A stretch of DNA of 64,000 nt from Microbacterium esteraromaticum (lineage in GTDB: Bacteria; Actinomycetota; Actinomycetes; Actinomycetales; Microbacteriaceae), in assembly GCF_016907315.1 (NCBI RefSeq), contig NZ_JAFBBS010000001.1, forward strand, positions 124,001-188,000, in the 5' to 3' direction. Positions within the stretch are counted from its first letter, which is position 1, and the number at the start of each line of letters is the position of its first letter. The notes below the pieces were generated by a model. It was not told where the DNA came from and did not search any database. It was given only the letters and a program-made list of their open reading frames with translations. Below are positions 13,385 through 23,697 of the stretch, piece by piece. Both the position numbers and the translations under genes were made by a program.

Positions 13385-13485
13385 CGTCTCGGTGGGTCGA
13401 TCCTCGAGGCCGTCATCTGTGCTGTCGCGTCGACGTGGGCACTGTCCGGGTCAGCGCAGGGAATGCTCGCCTGCGCGAGTCGGAG

Positions 13486-15057
13486 TCAGGCGCCGAGTCG
13501 CAGAGCGTCCTCAGTCACAGGGCAGCGCTCCGCCCGGATCGGGTGTCCCGTCGTGGTCAGGCACTTGCCCGTCGCGAGGTCCCACTTCCAGTCGTGCATC
13601 GAGCAGGTCAGGATGCCGTCCTCGATCTTGCCGGTGCGGGTGAGGTCGGCGCGCAGGTGCGGGCACCGTCGCTGCACGATCCAGTCGCCGATCTCGGCGT
13701 CCTCGGTCTGGTCGGTCTGCTCCTGATACCAGTTCTCGACGTACTCGATGCGGTCGACCGAGAGGCACTTGAGGAACGTCGTCAGGAACTCGTTGAACTT
13801 GCCGCTGCGCCCCACCGAGAACTGCATCGACAGGAAGATCGAGTTCGACCAGTCGATCTCGTGGTCGCGGATGTTCGTCGAGACGAGGTCAGCAGGGATC
13901 GTGTACCAGTAGATGCACTCCTCGCCCGCGTACTCGCGGACCTTCGCCTTGGGGAAGTCGACGACCATGTCGAGGTCGCCGATCTTGAAGCGCACGTTGC
14001 CGCCGACGCCGAGACGGATGGTGCGCGACTTCTTCAGAAGCGGCTCCCACCACTCCTTGATCGCAGCGAGCATTTCATCCGGCGGAATGACCGCCGCGCG
14101 GGTGGCCTCCTCGTCGATGATCTCCTGCTGCCGCGTGGCCTTCTGCTCGGCCAGGTACTCCCACTTGTCGTCGAAGATGTGGTCGATCTCGGCCTGGGTG
14201 TAGAGGCTCTGCGAGACGTTCAGCTCGCCGTGGTTCATCTCGACCACGGTGCCGGGGATGAAGAGATGGCCGTCGTACTGCGGTGCCAGCTCCTTCATGT
14301 GCGCCAGGAACTCCTTCTGATCCGTGAAGATCGAGTCGTCGTTCTGGCCCTTGCCGTTGTACTGGAAGAGCTCTTCGCGCAGGAACATGGGCGGTCCCGC
14401 CATCGGGAAGACGTGCGGGGCGTCGACCTTCTCGATGTAGTACATCGCCCGCTTGTTCTGCGCATCGCGCTTCAGCCCGGCGAACTTCTGCTTGGCGTCC
14501 TGCGGCAGGTCGTAGACCATGGGCCACCAGATCGCTCCGGAGACCTGGGTGAAGTAGGCCTCGGGCTTGCCGAACGAGAGCAGCGCCTCGAGATCGAGCG
14601 GGTGCGAATCGTTCTGGTTGAGGATCGACGCCGTGCCGTCGTCGACGCTCAGGGAGGAGTCGCCGATCGGGCCGTCGCTCGGCGCGCGCAACGGGGTGAT
14701 CATGATCTTCAGGTCGCCGCGCTCGATCACCTGGCCGGCGGGCGCGTAGGTGATGTTGTTGTAGCCGAGCTTGCGGATGTCGACTTCGAGGTCGTCGGTG
14801 ACGTACTCGGGCAGCAGCACCTCGATGTCCTTCGAGATGTACTTCTCGAGCAGCTTCGGGTCGAAGTGATCACGGTGGCGGTGCGAGATGTACAGGAAGT
14901 CCGCGTCGCGTCCGAAGCGCTCCCAGTCAAGGCCGCGGTTGTCGGGGAACGGGAACCACGAGCCGTAGAACGAAGGACCGAGGACCGGGTCGCAGATGAT
15001 GTTTCCGCCGGCCGTCTCGATGAACATCCCGGCATGGCCGAGTCCCGTGATCCGCAT
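13486..15057 (-). CDS. Metallo-beta-lactamase-fold protein with C-terminal Rieske 2Fe-2S domain
   Basis: 523 residues. The N-terminal half is an MBL fold of the UlaG/CMP-NeuAc-hydroxylase-like kind, with metal ligands H59, H61, D63 and H64 in ISHRHRDHFD. Residues about 463-505 form a Rieske site: C465-x-H467 and C485-x2-H488. In vertebrate-type CMP-NeuAc hydroxylase the Rieske domain precedes the MBL domain; here the order is reversed. A monooxygenase or other redox role is inference and the substrate is unknown. The gene is a single unit with its own TAGAAT promoter and ends 196 bases before pyrR. Confidence 0.8.
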   Translation of the reverse strand: MRITGLGHAGMFIETAGGNIICDPVLGPSFYGSWFPFPDNRGLDWERFGRDADFLYISHRHRDHFDPKLLEKYISKDIEVLLPEYVTDDLEVDIRKLGYNNITYAPAGQVIERGDLKIMITPLRAPSDGPIGDSSLSVDDGTASILNQNDSHPLDLEALLSFGKPEAYFTQVSGAIWWPMVYDLPQDAKQKFAGLKRDAQNKRAMYYIEKVDAPHVFPMAGPPMFLREELFQYNGKGQNDDSIFTDQKEFLAHMKELAPQYDGHLFIPGTVVEMNHGELNVSQSLYTQAEIDHIFDDKWEYLAEQKATRQQEIIDEEATRAAVIPPDEMLAAIKEWWEPLLKKSRTIRLGVGGNVRFKIGDLDMVVDFPKAKVREYAGEECIYWYTIPADLVSTNIRDHEIDWSNSIFLSMQFSVGRSGKFNEFLTTFLKCLSVDRIEYVENWYQEQTDQTEDAEIGDWIVQRRCPHLRADLTRTGKIEDGILTCSMHDWKWDLATGKCLTTTGHPIRAERCPVTEDALRLGA

Positions 15058-15084
15058 GTCTCTCCTCTGGGTTGGACGGCGTCA

Positions 15085-15090
15085 ATTCTA
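15085..15090 (-). promoter_or_regulatory. Candidate -10 box of the MBL-Rieske gene
   Basis: TAGAAT on the minus strand, 28 bases before the ATG at 15057, within an otherwise GC-rich gap. No clear -35 was seen. Confidence 0.45.
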
Positions 15091-15154
15091 ACGAGCGCTT
15101 GCTGTGCGCAGTCGGTGACCGGCCGTGCTTATCCGGATGCCCGTCTCGCCACGG

Positions 15155-18100
15155 TCAGGAATCCAGCAGCCCGCGGATGTCGTCGGCGGTGAGCGCCTGC
15201 GCGAACAGCGCCTCATCGTCCATCACGGCGGTGAACAGCCGGGCCTTGCGCTGCTGCAGCGCCAGGACCTTCTCCTCGATCGTTCCAGCGGCGATGAGCC
15301 GGTAGACGAACACCCGCTGCGTCTGGCCGATCCGGTGCGTGCGGTCGATGGCCTGTGCCTCGGCTGCGGGATTCCACCACGGGTCCAGGAGGAAGACGTA
15401 GTCCGCCTCGGTCAGGGTGAGTCCGAACCCGCCTGCCTTGAGGCTGATGAGGAACACCGGTGCGTCGCCCGAGCGGAATGCGTCGATGACATCCTCCCGA
15501 CGGCGAGTCGACCCGTCGAGATGCGCGTAGGCGATGCCGGCTTCGCGGAGCCGCTCGGCCGCCATTTCGAGGTAGGAGGTGAACTGGCTGAAGACCAGTG
15601 CACGATGACCCTCCGCGCGCAGCTCCTGCACGTGCTCGAGAAGCACGTCGAGCTTCGCCGAGACGGCGTCGGGGGCATCCGGGTCGATCAGCCGCGGAGA
15701 CAGCGCGAGCATGCGCAGCATCGTGAGCGAGCGGAACACGATGAAGCGGTTGCGGTCGAGATCGGCGAGCAGCCCGAGCACTTTCTGCCGCTCACGCTGC
15801 AGCACCGTGTCATACACAGCCCTGTGGGCGGGGCTCAGGTCGACGAAGAGCTCCTGCACCTGCTTCTCGGGAAGGTCCGCGGCGACCAGCTCTTTCGTGC
15901 GGCGCAGCATCAGGGGGCGGATGCGACGGCGCAGCCGCTCGAGGCGCCGCTGGCGGTACGGTGCACCCTCCTCGTTCTCCGGCACCTTGCCCTGCTCGAT
16001 CGGCTGCACGTAGTCCTCGCGGAAGCGGCGCTTCGAGGGGAACAATCCCGGCGCCGTCAGGGCGAAAAGGGCCCATACGTCGGTGAGGCTGTTCTCTAGC
16101 GGGGTGCCGGTGACGGCGATCGTCACCGTCGAACGCAGCTTCGCGATCGCCTGATGCACCTTCGTCGCCGGGTTCTTCGCGAACTGCGCCTCGTCGACGA
16201 TGACACCCGCCCAATCGATGCCCTGGTATTCCTCGGCGTCCAGGCGGAGCAGGGTGTAGGAGGTGACGAGGATGTCGGCCCCGGCGACCATGGCCGCGAT
16301 CTGGTCGGGTCGACGGGACCCCGTCCCTTCGACGACCCTTACCCGAAGCCCCGGAGTGAATCTGCCCGCCTCGCTGCGCCAGGTGCTCAGAACGGACGTC
16401 GGCGCGATCACGAGGAACGGCCTCGTCTCCCCCGTCTCGACGGCGTGGGCGACCAGGGAGAGCAGCTGCAGCGTCTTGCCCAGACCCATGTCGTCGGCGA
16501 GGATGCCGCCCAGACGGTGCTTCCAGAGGAACACGAGCCAGTCGAGTCCCTGCTGCTGATAGGGGCGCAGCTGCGCGCGCACGCCGTTCGGCGGCGCGGT
16601 CGGGGGAACGTGCTCGATCCCCCGCAGACCCTCTGCCGTCGCGCGCCAGCTGACTGCCTGCTCGGACTCATCGGCGAGGTCTTCGAAGTCGTCCCAGAGA
16701 GCAGTCTGATAGCGGCTGATGCGGGGACCGGTCTCCCACTCGGCGAGAGCACCTGCCTCGTCGATGAGCTCGCGCAGCTCCTGCAGCGCAGGGTGCGCGA
16801 GCGAGAAGTAGGTGCCGTCGACCAGCATGAGCTTGGTGCGCCGCATGCTCAGCGCAGTGAACAGCGGCGTGAAGGGAATGGAGTGCCCGTCGATCTTCAC
16901 GAGCACTCCGAGGTCGAACCAGTCCGGATCGGTCGACTCGACCGTCGACACCGAGATCTCCGGGGTTCCCGTCAGCTCCCGGTATCTGCGGCGTCGCCCG
17001 GTGACGACGACCTTGATGCCGGCAGCCTCGAATGCAGGCAGGACGTGAGCGGCCCATTCCGCGGCGGTGAGCTGCTCGAGCTCGCCCTGATGGCGGAACG
17101 GCTCGCCGCTCCCGGTGGCCCATACTGCCTCCAGCTCGCGCACGCGGCGGCGTTCGGCATCCGGATCACGGAACGGCTCGCCACCCGTGAACGGGACCGG
17201 CCCGCTGCCGGCGTACTCCCACTCGAACCGGTAGTCGATGCGGTGCCCGCTGCGGAAAGCGACGCGCAGCAGCGGCTCCGGAACGGCGAGCATGGGCAGC
17301 GCGACGTGGTCGGGCGCCGACACCATGGTCTGGCGCGCGAGCGCGGGGTACGCCTCTGCGAGGAAGCGCTGCCTGTCGTGCTCAGGCACATCGATCGGCG
17401 CGGCGGTGTTGAGCGCGCTGAGCACGGGCGGTGCCAGCGCCACTCGTGCGATGGCGATCTCGATGCCGGCCCCGACGAGCTGCCAGCGGTAGACACCGAC
17501 CCGTCCGATCGGGCGAAGGGATGCCGCAGCCGCCGCCTGGCCGTCGATCACAGCGTCGACGCTCACGGCGAGTCCGCCGCTGTCGTTGGGTTCGATACGG
17601 AGCCCGATCTGTGCCGAACCGGCGAGAGCGACCGTCGTGTGCTTCTGCGTCGGGACGATCGGGATGCCCAGCCCGGGGAGCGCATCGAGATGCTGCCAGA
17701 GCAGCGGGGTCTCGACGCGGTCGAGTGCGATCCAGTCACCGGCGGTGCCGGAGAGCAGCGAGTCGCGGGCGATGTTGAGGAAGTCCGTGAACCAGCGCGC
17801 CTGTTCCGGGTCGAACCGACCCGCGGACCGGCGCACCGAGTCCCAGCTCGCATCGCCCTGAATCCACTTGCCCGTGGACGCGCTGCGCATCAGCGGGCGG
17901 ACCACGAGCAGCAGCTCTCCATGCTCGCCCGCCAGATCGCGCGGCGTCGCGGTCTGCAGCGCAGCCGGTCCCCATCGATCGAACGAGCGAGCAGGACGCA
18001 CCCGCAGCTCGATGCCGACCGCGAGCGGCTGAGCATCCACCGGCGTGCGGGATGAGTCCAGGAGCGCACGCCATGCGGGCGGCGGCACGGGCCGCGCGAA

Positions 18101-18463
18101 CGCGCCGAACTGCTCCCACGGCTCCCGAGGCGGAGGCGGCGCGACGGCTGGCTGCGGCTGAGCAGGGGTGGTGATCTCGATGCTCTCGTCCGGACCGACG
18201 ATGATCGCGGCGATCACGTGCTTGCACGCGGTCGCGACACGACACGAGCATCGGGTCGTCATGATGCGCTGTCCGTCGAAGCGGACGCGGCAGCGATAGG
18301 GTGCGCGCTCGCTGCCGAAGACCTCGGCGGCCAGCGTCTGCGTCGCCGCATCCCACCGGGCGACGGCCACGCGCCCTCGTCGTGCGTAGTCGAGCCCCCG
18401 CTGGTACCCGCCATCGCCGGCGAGGTCGCGCAGGACGCTGACGGCAGGACGGGGAGGGCTCAT
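15155..18463 (-). CDS. SWIM-domain SNF2/RapA-type helicase
   Basis: 1102 residues. The N-terminal SWIM zinc site is C72-x-C74...C80-x-H82 (CSCRVATACKH). A long central region of about 500 residues has no motif I can name. The SNF2 ATPase core follows: Walker A ILADDMGLGKT at about 657, VDEAQ at about 755, TGTPLENSLTDVW, then the helicase C-terminal lobe with HLDGSTRR, GGFGLTLTEA, DPWWNPAAEAQA and HRIGQTQR near 1044. Such proteins translocate on duplex DNA and remodel protein-DNA complexes; the specific target is unknown. It stands alone between the MBL-Rieske gene and nusB. All key motifs are intact. Confidence 0.92.
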   Translation of the reverse strand: MSPPRPAVSVLRDLAGDGGYQRGLDYARRGRVAVARWDAATQTLAAEVFGSERAPYRCRVRFDGQRIMTTRCSCRVATACKHVIAAIIVGPDESIEITTPAQPQPAVAPPPPREPWEQFGAFARPVPPPAWRALLDSSRTPVDAQPLAVGIELRVRPARSFDRWGPAALQTATPRDLAGEHGELLLVVRPLMRSASTGKWIQGDASWDSVRRSAGRFDPEQARWFTDFLNIARDSLLSGTAGDWIALDRVETPLLWQHLDALPGLGIPIVPTQKHTTVALAGSAQIGLRIEPNDSGGLAVSVDAVIDGQAAAAASLRPIGRVGVYRWQLVGAGIEIAIARVALAPPVLSALNTAAPIDVPEHDRQRFLAEAYPALARQTMVSAPDHVALPMLAVPEPLLRVAFRSGHRIDYRFEWEYAGSGPVPFTGGEPFRDPDAERRRVRELEAVWATGSGEPFRHQGELEQLTAAEWAAHVLPAFEAAGIKVVVTGRRRRYRELTGTPEISVSTVESTDPDWFDLGVLVKIDGHSIPFTPLFTALSMRRTKLMLVDGTYFSLAHPALQELRELIDEAGALAEWETGPRISRYQTALWDDFEDLADESEQAVSWRATAEGLRGIEHVPPTAPPNGVRAQLRPYQQQGLDWLVFLWKHRLGGILADDMGLGKTLQLLSLVAHAVETGETRPFLVIAPTSVLSTWRSEAGRFTPGLRVRVVEGTGSRRPDQIAAMVAGADILVTSYTLLRLDAEEYQGIDWAGVIVDEAQFAKNPATKVHQAIAKLRSTVTIAVTGTPLENSLTDVWALFALTAPGLFPSKRRFREDYVQPIEQGKVPENEEGAPYRQRRLERLRRRIRPLMLRRTKELVAADLPEKQVQELFVDLSPAHRAVYDTVLQRERQKVLGLLADLDRNRFIVFRSLTMLRMLALSPRLIDPDAPDAVSAKLDVLLEHVQELRAEGHRALVFSQFTSYLEMAAERLREAGIAYAHLDGSTRRREDVIDAFRSGDAPVFLISLKAGGFGLTLTEADYVFLLDPWWNPAAEAQAIDRTHRIGQTQRVFVYRLIAAGTIEEKVLALQQRKARLFTAVMDDEALFAQALTADDIRGLLDS

Positions 18464-18513
18464 GACAGCATCCTCCCCGTCACCGCCGACATGCTCGTCG
18501 TGGCGTGTCGCGA

Positions 18514-18924
18514 TCAGATGGAACGGGCGATGCGCGCGAGCACCCCGTGCACGAACGCGCCGGAATCCTCGGTCGAGAGCTCCTTCGCGAGCTCCACTGC
18601 CTCATCGATCGCCACCGCCGTGGGCACCTCGTCGTTGTAGACGATCTCCCACGTGCCGATGCGCAGCAGAGCGCGGTCTACGGCCGGCATGCGGTCGAGC
18701 TTCCAGTCGTTGCTGTGCGTGGTGATGTGCTCGTCGATCTCATCGCGGTTGTCGATGATGCCGTCCACGATCTCGCGAGCGTAGAGCCACGACGCTTCGC
18801 GAGACGGCTCGCTCGCGGCACGCTTCGCGGCGGCTGCGAGCACGACCGAGAGCTCCTCGCCGCGCACGTCGGCCGAGAAAAGGATGTCGAGGGCGCGCTT
18901 GCGCGCCTTGGTGCGGGCGCTCAA
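18514..18924 (-). CDS. nusB: Transcription antitermination factor NusB
   Basis: 136 residues, an all-helical protein that binds boxA RNA with NusE for rRNA antitermination. Recognised from the start ARTKARKRALDILFSAD-type segment (here SARTKARKRALDILFSADV) and the C-terminal PTAVAIDEAVELAKELSTEDSGAFVHGVL-like helix (motif VAIDEAVELAKELS). It starts 2 bases after the efp stop, the usual efp-nusB pair. Confidence 0.95.
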   Translation of the reverse strand: MSARTKARKRALDILFSADVRGEELSVVLAAAAKRAASEPSREASWLYAREIVDGIIDNRDEIDEHITTHSNDWKLDRMPAVDRALLRIGTWEIVYNDEVPTAVAIDEAVELAKELSTEDSGAFVHGVLARIARSI

Positions 18925-18926
18925 GA

Positions 18927-19490
18927 TCAGTCGTTGACGCGGCCGAGGTAGTCACCCGTGCGGGTGTCGACCTTGACCTTGGTGCCGGTCTCGAGGAAGA
19001 GCGGAACCTGGATCTCGTAGCCGGTCTCGAGCGTCGCGGGCTTGGTGCCGGCCGACGACCGGTCGCCCTGCAGACCGGGCTCGGTGTAGGTGACCTCGAG
19101 CACGACCGAAGCCGGGAGCTCGATGTAGAGCGGGTTCCCGTTGTTCAGCGCGATCTGCACCTGCTGGTTCTCGAGCATGTAGTTCTTCGCGTCGCCGACA
19201 GTGGCCGCGGGGACGTTGATCTGGTCGTAGTCCTCCTGGTCCATGAAGACGAAGCTGTCGCCGTCGGTGTACAGGTACGTGAAGTCACGGCGATCGACGT
19301 TCTCGATCTCGATCTTCGTGCCGGCGTTGTAGGTCTTGTCGACCGACTTGCCCGTGACGACGTTCTTGAGCTTGGTGCGGACGAACGCGCCGCCCTTGCC
19401 GGGCTTGACGTGCTGGAACTCCACGACGCTCCAGAGCTGTCCGTCGATCTTGATGACGACGCCGTTCTTGATGTCTGCGGTGGATGCCAT
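18927..19490 (-). CDS. efp: Translation elongation factor P
   Basis: 187 residues, full length. EF-P relieves ribosome stalling at polyproline. The N-terminal KOW-like domain carries the loop [16 protein letters not shown] with the lysine at the tip; the C-terminal OB domain ends with [12 protein letters not shown]. Cotranscribed with nusB. A TAGAAT box lies 75 bases upstream at 19565-19570, so the pair probably has its own promoter separate from the aro cluster. Confidence 0.97.
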   Translation of the reverse strand: MASTADIKNGVVIKIDGQLWSVVEFQHVKPGKGGAFVRTKLKNVVTGKSVDKTYNAGTKIEIENVDRRDFTYLYTDGDSFVFMDQEDYDQINVPAATVGDAKNYMLENQQVQIALNNGNPLYIELPASVVLEVTYTEPGLQGDRSSAGTKPATLETGYEIQVPLFLETGTKVKVDTRTGDYLGRVND

Positions 19491-19564
19491 GGTGATGCGG
19501 GTCCGTTCGTTCAGAAGTTTCGAGGGCCGGGCGCGGTTGCGCGCAGAGAAGTGGCCGAGAAGCG

Positions 19565-19570
19565 ATTCTA
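19565..19570 (-). promoter_or_regulatory. Candidate -10 box for efp-nusB
   Basis: TAGAAT on the minus strand in the 126-base gap between aroQ and efp. No good -35 was seen. Confidence 0.45.
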
Positions 19571-19616
19571 TCGGATGCCCTGGATCGGGCGTGCGGGGTA
19601 CCCGCGCCTGGCGTCC

Positions 19617-20057
19617 TCAGAGCAGCGCCGCGAGCTCCCGCACGGCCAGCGCGTAGCCCTCCACTCCCCTGCCGACGACGCGCACGTCGGCCACATCATC
19701 GAGGTACGAGAAGTGGCGGAACTTCTCACGTGCGTAGACGTCGGAGATGTGCACCTCAGCGAACGGCAGGGCGACTCCCGTCAGGGCATCCCGAAGCGAC
19801 ACCGAGGTGTGCGTGAGGCCGCCCGGGTTGATGACGATCGCCGCGCAGTCCTCTCGCGCCGCGTGGATCGCGTCGATCAGCACTCCCTCGTGATTGCTCT
19901 GCAGAGCGCGCAGCTCGTACCCGGCCTCTGCCGCTGCCGCTGCGGTGAGCTGCTCGACGTCGGCCAGCGTCGCCGTGCCGTACAGGTCGGGCTCGCGGGT
20001 GCCGAGCAGGTTGAGGTTCGGACCGTTGAGCAGCATCATCCTGCGCGTGTCGCTCAT
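19617..20057 (-). CDS. aroQ: 3-dehydroquinate dehydratase, type II
   Basis: 146 residues from the ATG at 20057, which overlaps the aroB stop (ATGA). It makes 3-dehydroshikimate. Signatures: LLNGPNLNLLGTREPDLYG at the N-terminus (with the catalytic Tyr), INPGGLTHTSVSL and VHISDVYAREKFR. Last gene of the aro cluster. An open frame extends upstream of this ATG but that part belongs to aroB sequence in another frame. Confidence 0.96.
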   Translation of the reverse strand: MSDTRRMMLLNGPNLNLLGTREPDLYGTATLADVEQLTAAAAAEAGYELRALQSNHEGVLIDAIHAAREDCAAIVINPGGLTHTSVSLRDALTGVALPFAEVHISDVYAREKFRHFSYLDDVADVRVVGRGVEGYALAVRELAALL

Positions 20058-21133
20058 CCCGCGATCTCCTGATAGGCGGCGAACATCAGCGACTCGTCGG
20101 GAGCCTGCACGACAGTGGGCTTGGCGATGTCGTCGAGGAGGATGAACCGCAGCATCCCTCCCCTGGCCTTCTTGTCGCGCTGCATGGTGGCGAGCAGCTG
20201 CTGCCAGGCGCCCGCACGGTAGGTCGTCGGCAGTCCGAGCGACTCGAGCACCGAGCGGTGCCGGTCGGCACCGGCGTCCGGCAGGCGTCCTGCGAGACGC
20301 GAGAGCTCGGCGGCGTACATCATGCCGATCGAGATCGCGGCGCCGTGTCGCCACTGGTAGCGCTCGGCGTGCTCGATGGCGTGACCCAGTGTGTGCCCGT
20401 AGTTGAGGATCTCGCGCAGCCCCGCTTCGCGGAAGTCATCGGAGACGACCTTCGCCTTCATGTCGATCGCGAGCTCGATCGTCCGACGGAACTCATCGGT
20501 CGTCGGGTCGACCGCCCGCTCGGGCGATGCCTCGACGATGTCGAGGATCTCGGGCGCCCAGATGAAGCCCGCCTTGACGACCTCGGCATAGCCTGCAGTG
20601 GCCTCGTTCGGGCTCAGCGTCTGCAGCTCGTCGAGGTCGCCGATCACCGCGCGCGGAGCCCAGAAGGCGCCGACCATGTTCTTTCCCTCTGCGGTGTTCA
20701 CGCCGGTCTTCCCGCCCACTGCAGCGTCGACCAGGCCGAGCACGGTGGTCGGCACCTGAACGACCTGCACACCTCGCAACCAGGTGGCGGCGACGAATCC
20801 GGCGACATCGGTGACCGATCCGCCGCCGTAGCCGATCACTGCGTCGGTGCGGGTGAAGTCCGCCTGGCCCATGACCTGCCAGCAGAACGCCGCTACCTCG
20901 ATGCGCTTGCCCGCCTCGGCATCCGGGATCTCGGCCAGCAGCACGTCGAGACCGCCGTCCGCCATCAGCCTCTCGCGGAGGTCGGCCGCGCGCTTGCCGA
21001 GCGTCGGGGGGTGCACGACGAGCACCTTCCGGACGGCCGGATCGAGAGCGGTCTTCACCTGGTCGAGGATGTCCCGGCCGACCGCGATCTCGTAAGGGGT
21101 CTGGCCTGTGACGCTGATGGTGGTCGTGGTCAT
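20054..21133 (-). CDS. aroB: 3-dehydroquinate synthase
   Basis: 359 residues from the ATG at 21133, overlapping the aroK stop (ATGA). It converts DAHP to 3-dehydroquinate using NAD+ and a divalent metal. Visible signatures: IGYGGGSVTDVAGFVAATW, PTTVLGLVDAAVGGKTGVN, and the metal-site GHTLGHAIEH stretch (NYGHTLGHAIEHAERY). Confidence 0.96.
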   Translation of the reverse strand: MTTTTISVTGQTPYEIAVGRDILDQVKTALDPAVRKVLVVHPPTLGKRAADLRERLMADGGLDVLLAEIPDAEAGKRIEVAAFCWQVMGQADFTRTDAVIGYGGGSVTDVAGFVAATWLRGVQVVQVPTTVLGLVDAAVGGKTGVNTAEGKNMVGAFWAPRAVIGDLDELQTLSPNEATAGYAEVVKAGFIWAPEILDIVEASPERAVDPTTDEFRRTIELAIDMKAKVVSDDFREAGLREILNYGHTLGHAIEHAERYQWRHGAAISIGMMYAAELSRLAGRLPDAGADRHRSVLESLGLPTTYRAGAWQQLLATMQRDKKARGGMLRFILLDDIAKPTVVQAPDESLMFAAYQEIAG

Positions 21134-21654
21134 TGCTGCTTCCTCCTCCAGGCGGCGATCTCCTCCGCCAGTGCGCGCATGGGTCTGCGCGACGTGTCTA
21201 CGGTCAGGTCGGCGACTTCTTCGTACCAGCCACGTCGCTGGTCGAAGATGGCCCGCCACCGCTCCAACGGGTCGTCCTCGCCCGCGAGCAGCGGTCGCCC
21301 CGCTCCCCCGATCCGGCGTTCGACGGCGTCGGCGCTGACGGTCAGGAAGACGACCGGATGCCTGTGCAGCAGTGCTCGGGTGCCGGCGTCCATCACGGCT
21401 CCCCCGCCGAGCGACACGACGCCGCCCTGTGCGACCGCCGTCGCAACGGCCTTCCGCTCGAGATCGCGGAAGTGCGCTTCGCCGTGCTCGGCGAAGATCC
21501 CGGGGATGGGGCCGTGCTCGGCGGCAACGCGCTTGTCGGTGTCGGTGAACGGCATGTCGAGCAGTCGCGCGACCTTCCGGCCCACGCTCGTCTTGCCCGC
21601 AGCCATCGGGCCGACCAGCACGAGCGTCAGCGGGTGCTCAGACGAGCTCATCAT
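21130..21654 (-). CDS. aroK: Shikimate kinase
   Basis: 174 residues if the first of two adjacent ATG codons (21654) is used; the second at 21651 is equally possible. The start overlaps the aroC stop by 17 bases. It phosphorylates shikimate at O3. Walker [14 protein letters not shown] is near residues 13-25, the DTD shikimate motif is in FTDTDKRV, and GGGAVMD is the second substrate loop. The ribosome site is weak, so translation probably depends on aroC. Confidence 0.95.
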   Translation of the reverse strand: MMSSSEHPLTLVLVGPMAAGKTSVGRKVARLLDMPFTDTDKRVAAEHGPIPGIFAEHGEAHFRDLERKAVATAVAQGGVVSLGGGAVMDAGTRALLHRHPVVFLTVSADAVERRIGGAGRPLLAGEDDPLERWRAIFDQRRGWYEEVADLTVDTSRRPMRALAEEIAAWRRKQQ

Positions 21655-22867
21655 GGGCGAGCAGCGCCGCCTCGGATGCGGGTGCCGTGCGCAGCGTCTC
21701 AGGGATGGACGCCAGGTACGATTCCACGTTGCGACGGGTCTCGCGGATGCTGTCGCCCCCGAACTTCTCGAGCAGCGAGTTCGCGAGCTCGATGGCGACC
21801 ATCGCCTCGGCGACCACGCCTGCGGCAGGAACGGCGCAGACGTCGGAGCGCTGGTGGTGCGCTGTCGCGGTCTCGCCGGACGCGACATCCACCGTGCGAA
21901 GGGCCCGCGGCACCGTGGCGATCGGCTTCATGCCGGCGCGCACGCGCAGCACCGTTCCGGTGGTCATGCCGCCCTCGATGCCGCCGGCACGGTCGGATGC
22001 GCGGGTGATGCCGCCGTCACGGACGAACAGCTCGTCGTGAGCAGCAGAGCCTCGGCGACGCGTGGTCTCGAAGCCGTCGCCGACCTCCACACCCTTGATC
22101 GCCTGGATGCTCATCAGCGCCTGTGCGAGGCGTCCGTCAAGGCGGCGGTCCCAGTGCACATGCGACCCGATCCCCGGAGGCAGGCCATATGCGAGCACCT
22201 CGACGATGCCGCCGAGCGTGTCTCCGTCCTTCCGGGCGGAGTCGACCTCTTCGACCATGCGCGCAGACGTCGCCGCGTCGAAGCAGCGCAGCGGGTCGGC
22301 GTCGAGCGCATCGACGTCGTCCGGAGTCGGAAGCTCGGCATCCGCCGGCGCGTGCACCGGTCCGATGGAGAGAGTGTGGCTGACGAGGCGGATGCCCAGC
22401 TCCGAGAGGAATGCGCGTGCCACCGCACCGAGCGCGACGCGGGCCGCCGTCTCGCGGGCGCTTGCGCGCTCGAGTATGGGTCGCGCCTCGTCGAAGTCGT
22501 ACTTCTGCATGCCGACCAGATCGGCGTGACCTGGGCGGGGCCGGGTGAGCGCCGCTCCCCTGCCACGTGACTTCTCGGTCAGCTCGACAGGCTCCGCGCT
22601 CATGACCTCGGTCCACTTCGGCCACTCCGTGTTGCCGATGCGCACGGCGATCGGGCTGCCGAGGGTGAGGCCGTGACGCACGCCGCTCGAGATCGACAGC
22701 TCGTCCTGCTCGAACTTCATGCGTGAACCGCGTCCGTAGCCGAGCTTGCGCCGCTGGAGATCAGCCTGGATCGCCTCGGCCGAGACGGTCACACCGGAGG
22801 GCAGGCCCTCCACGATGGCGATGAGTTCGGGGCCGTGCGATTCGCCGGCAGTGAGCACGCGGAGCAT
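21638..22867 (-). CDS. aroC: Chorismate synthase
   Basis: 409 residues from the ATG at 22867. It converts EPSP to chorismate with reduced FMN. The signatures [18 protein letters not shown] (N-terminal), [17 protein letters not shown] and [15 protein letters not shown] are present. It follows aroE by 4 bases and overlaps aroK, so the five aro genes form one unit. Confidence 0.97.
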   Translation of the reverse strand: MLRVLTAGESHGPELIAIVEGLPSGVTVSAEAIQADLQRRKLGYGRGSRMKFEQDELSISSGVRHGLTLGSPIAVRIGNTEWPKWTEVMSAEPVELTEKSRGRGAALTRPRPGHADLVGMQKYDFDEARPILERASARETAARVALGAVARAFLSELGIRLVSHTLSIGPVHAPADAELPTPDDVDALDADPLRCFDAATSARMVEEVDSARKDGDTLGGIVEVLAYGLPPGIGSHVHWDRRLDGRLAQALMSIQAIKGVEVGDGFETTRRRGSAAHDELFVRDGGITRASDRAGGIEGGMTTGTVLRVRAGMKPIATVPRALRTVDVASGETATAHHQRSDVCAVPAAGVVAEAMVAIELANSLLEKFGGDSIRETRRNVESYLASIPETLRTAPASEAALLAHDELV

Positions 22868-22871
22868 TTCT

Positions 22872-23696
22872 CTAGTCTTCCATGCCCGCGAGGCGCATGA
22901 TGTCGACTGTGACGGCCTCGTCAGGCAGCTCATGTCGCTGATCGCCGAAGCAGAAGATGCGGATCTGCCGCACAGCCTGGAACAGCAGCATCTCGAAGCC
23001 GGAGATGACGTTCGACTGCGGCCACAGTGCGGCCAGAGCTGAGGGCCAGGGGGCGTAGGCCGCCTCGAACAGCGTGCCTCCGACCGCTGCGAGGGGCTGC
23101 GCGAGGTCAGCATCCAGCACGGTGCCGCTGGGCAGCGTGGCGACGGTGACATCGACGTCCGACGCGATCGACGAGAACTCCGCGGTCGTGAGCCTGACTC
23201 CGAGCGCCTCCGCAGTCGGTCTCAGGCGATCGACGGCCTCTGGCCGTCGCGCGCGGAACTCGACCTCCGTCGCACCGAGGTCGCTGAGGGCGACGAGGGC
23301 GGATGCCGCGGTCGCGCCCGCGCCCAGGATCCGCGCCGTCCGCACATCGGTGACTCCGGCGTGCGTGAACGCGTCGACGATGCCGCCGACATCGGTGTTG
23401 AAGCCGCGCAGGCTCTCGCCGAGGAGCAGGGTGTTGACGGCCCCGGTGAGCGCCGCGTGACGATCGAGTTCCTCGGCGGCGTCGTGCGCGGCCTCCTTGA
23501 GCGGCATGGTCAACGACAGCCCACGCCATGAGTCGTCGAGAGATGCCAGGGCGTCGCGAAAGGCGTCACGGCCGACCTGCCGACGCTCATACGTCCAGTC
23601 CACACCTATGCGACGGTAGGCGGCGAGGTGCAGCTGCGGTGATCGGCTGTGCCCGATCGGGTCGCCCCAGACCGCCAGATGGCGGCGATCGGACAT
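22872..23696 (-). CDS. aroE: Shikimate dehydrogenase
   Basis: 274 residues. It reduces 3-dehydroshikimate to shikimate. The N-terminal [14 protein letters not shown] and the catalytic-lysine segment [14 protein letters not shown] are typical of AroE, as is the NTLL...GFNTDVGG stretch. The Rossmann loop reads [10 protein letters not shown]. Spaced one base from mltG and four from aroC. Confidence 0.93.
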   Translation of the reverse strand: MSDRRHLAVWGDPIGHSRSPQLHLAAYRRIGVDWTYERRQVGRDAFRDALASLDDSWRGLSLTMPLKEAAHDAAEELDRHAALTGAVNTLLLGESLRGFNTDVGGIVDAFTHAGVTDVRTARILGAGATAASALVALSDLGATEVEFRARRPEAVDRLRPTAEALGVRLTTAEFSSIASDVDVTVATLPSGTVLDADLAQPLAAVGGTLFEAAYAPWPSALAALWPQSNVISGFEMLLFQAVRQIRIFCFGDQRHELPDEAVTVDIMRLAGMED

Positions 23697-23697
23697 G

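Noticed and set aside
16154..18055. A 633-codon open frame on the plus strand opposite the SNF2 gene
   Set aside because: Shadow frame; composition is extreme and the helicase motifs on the minus strand are intact.
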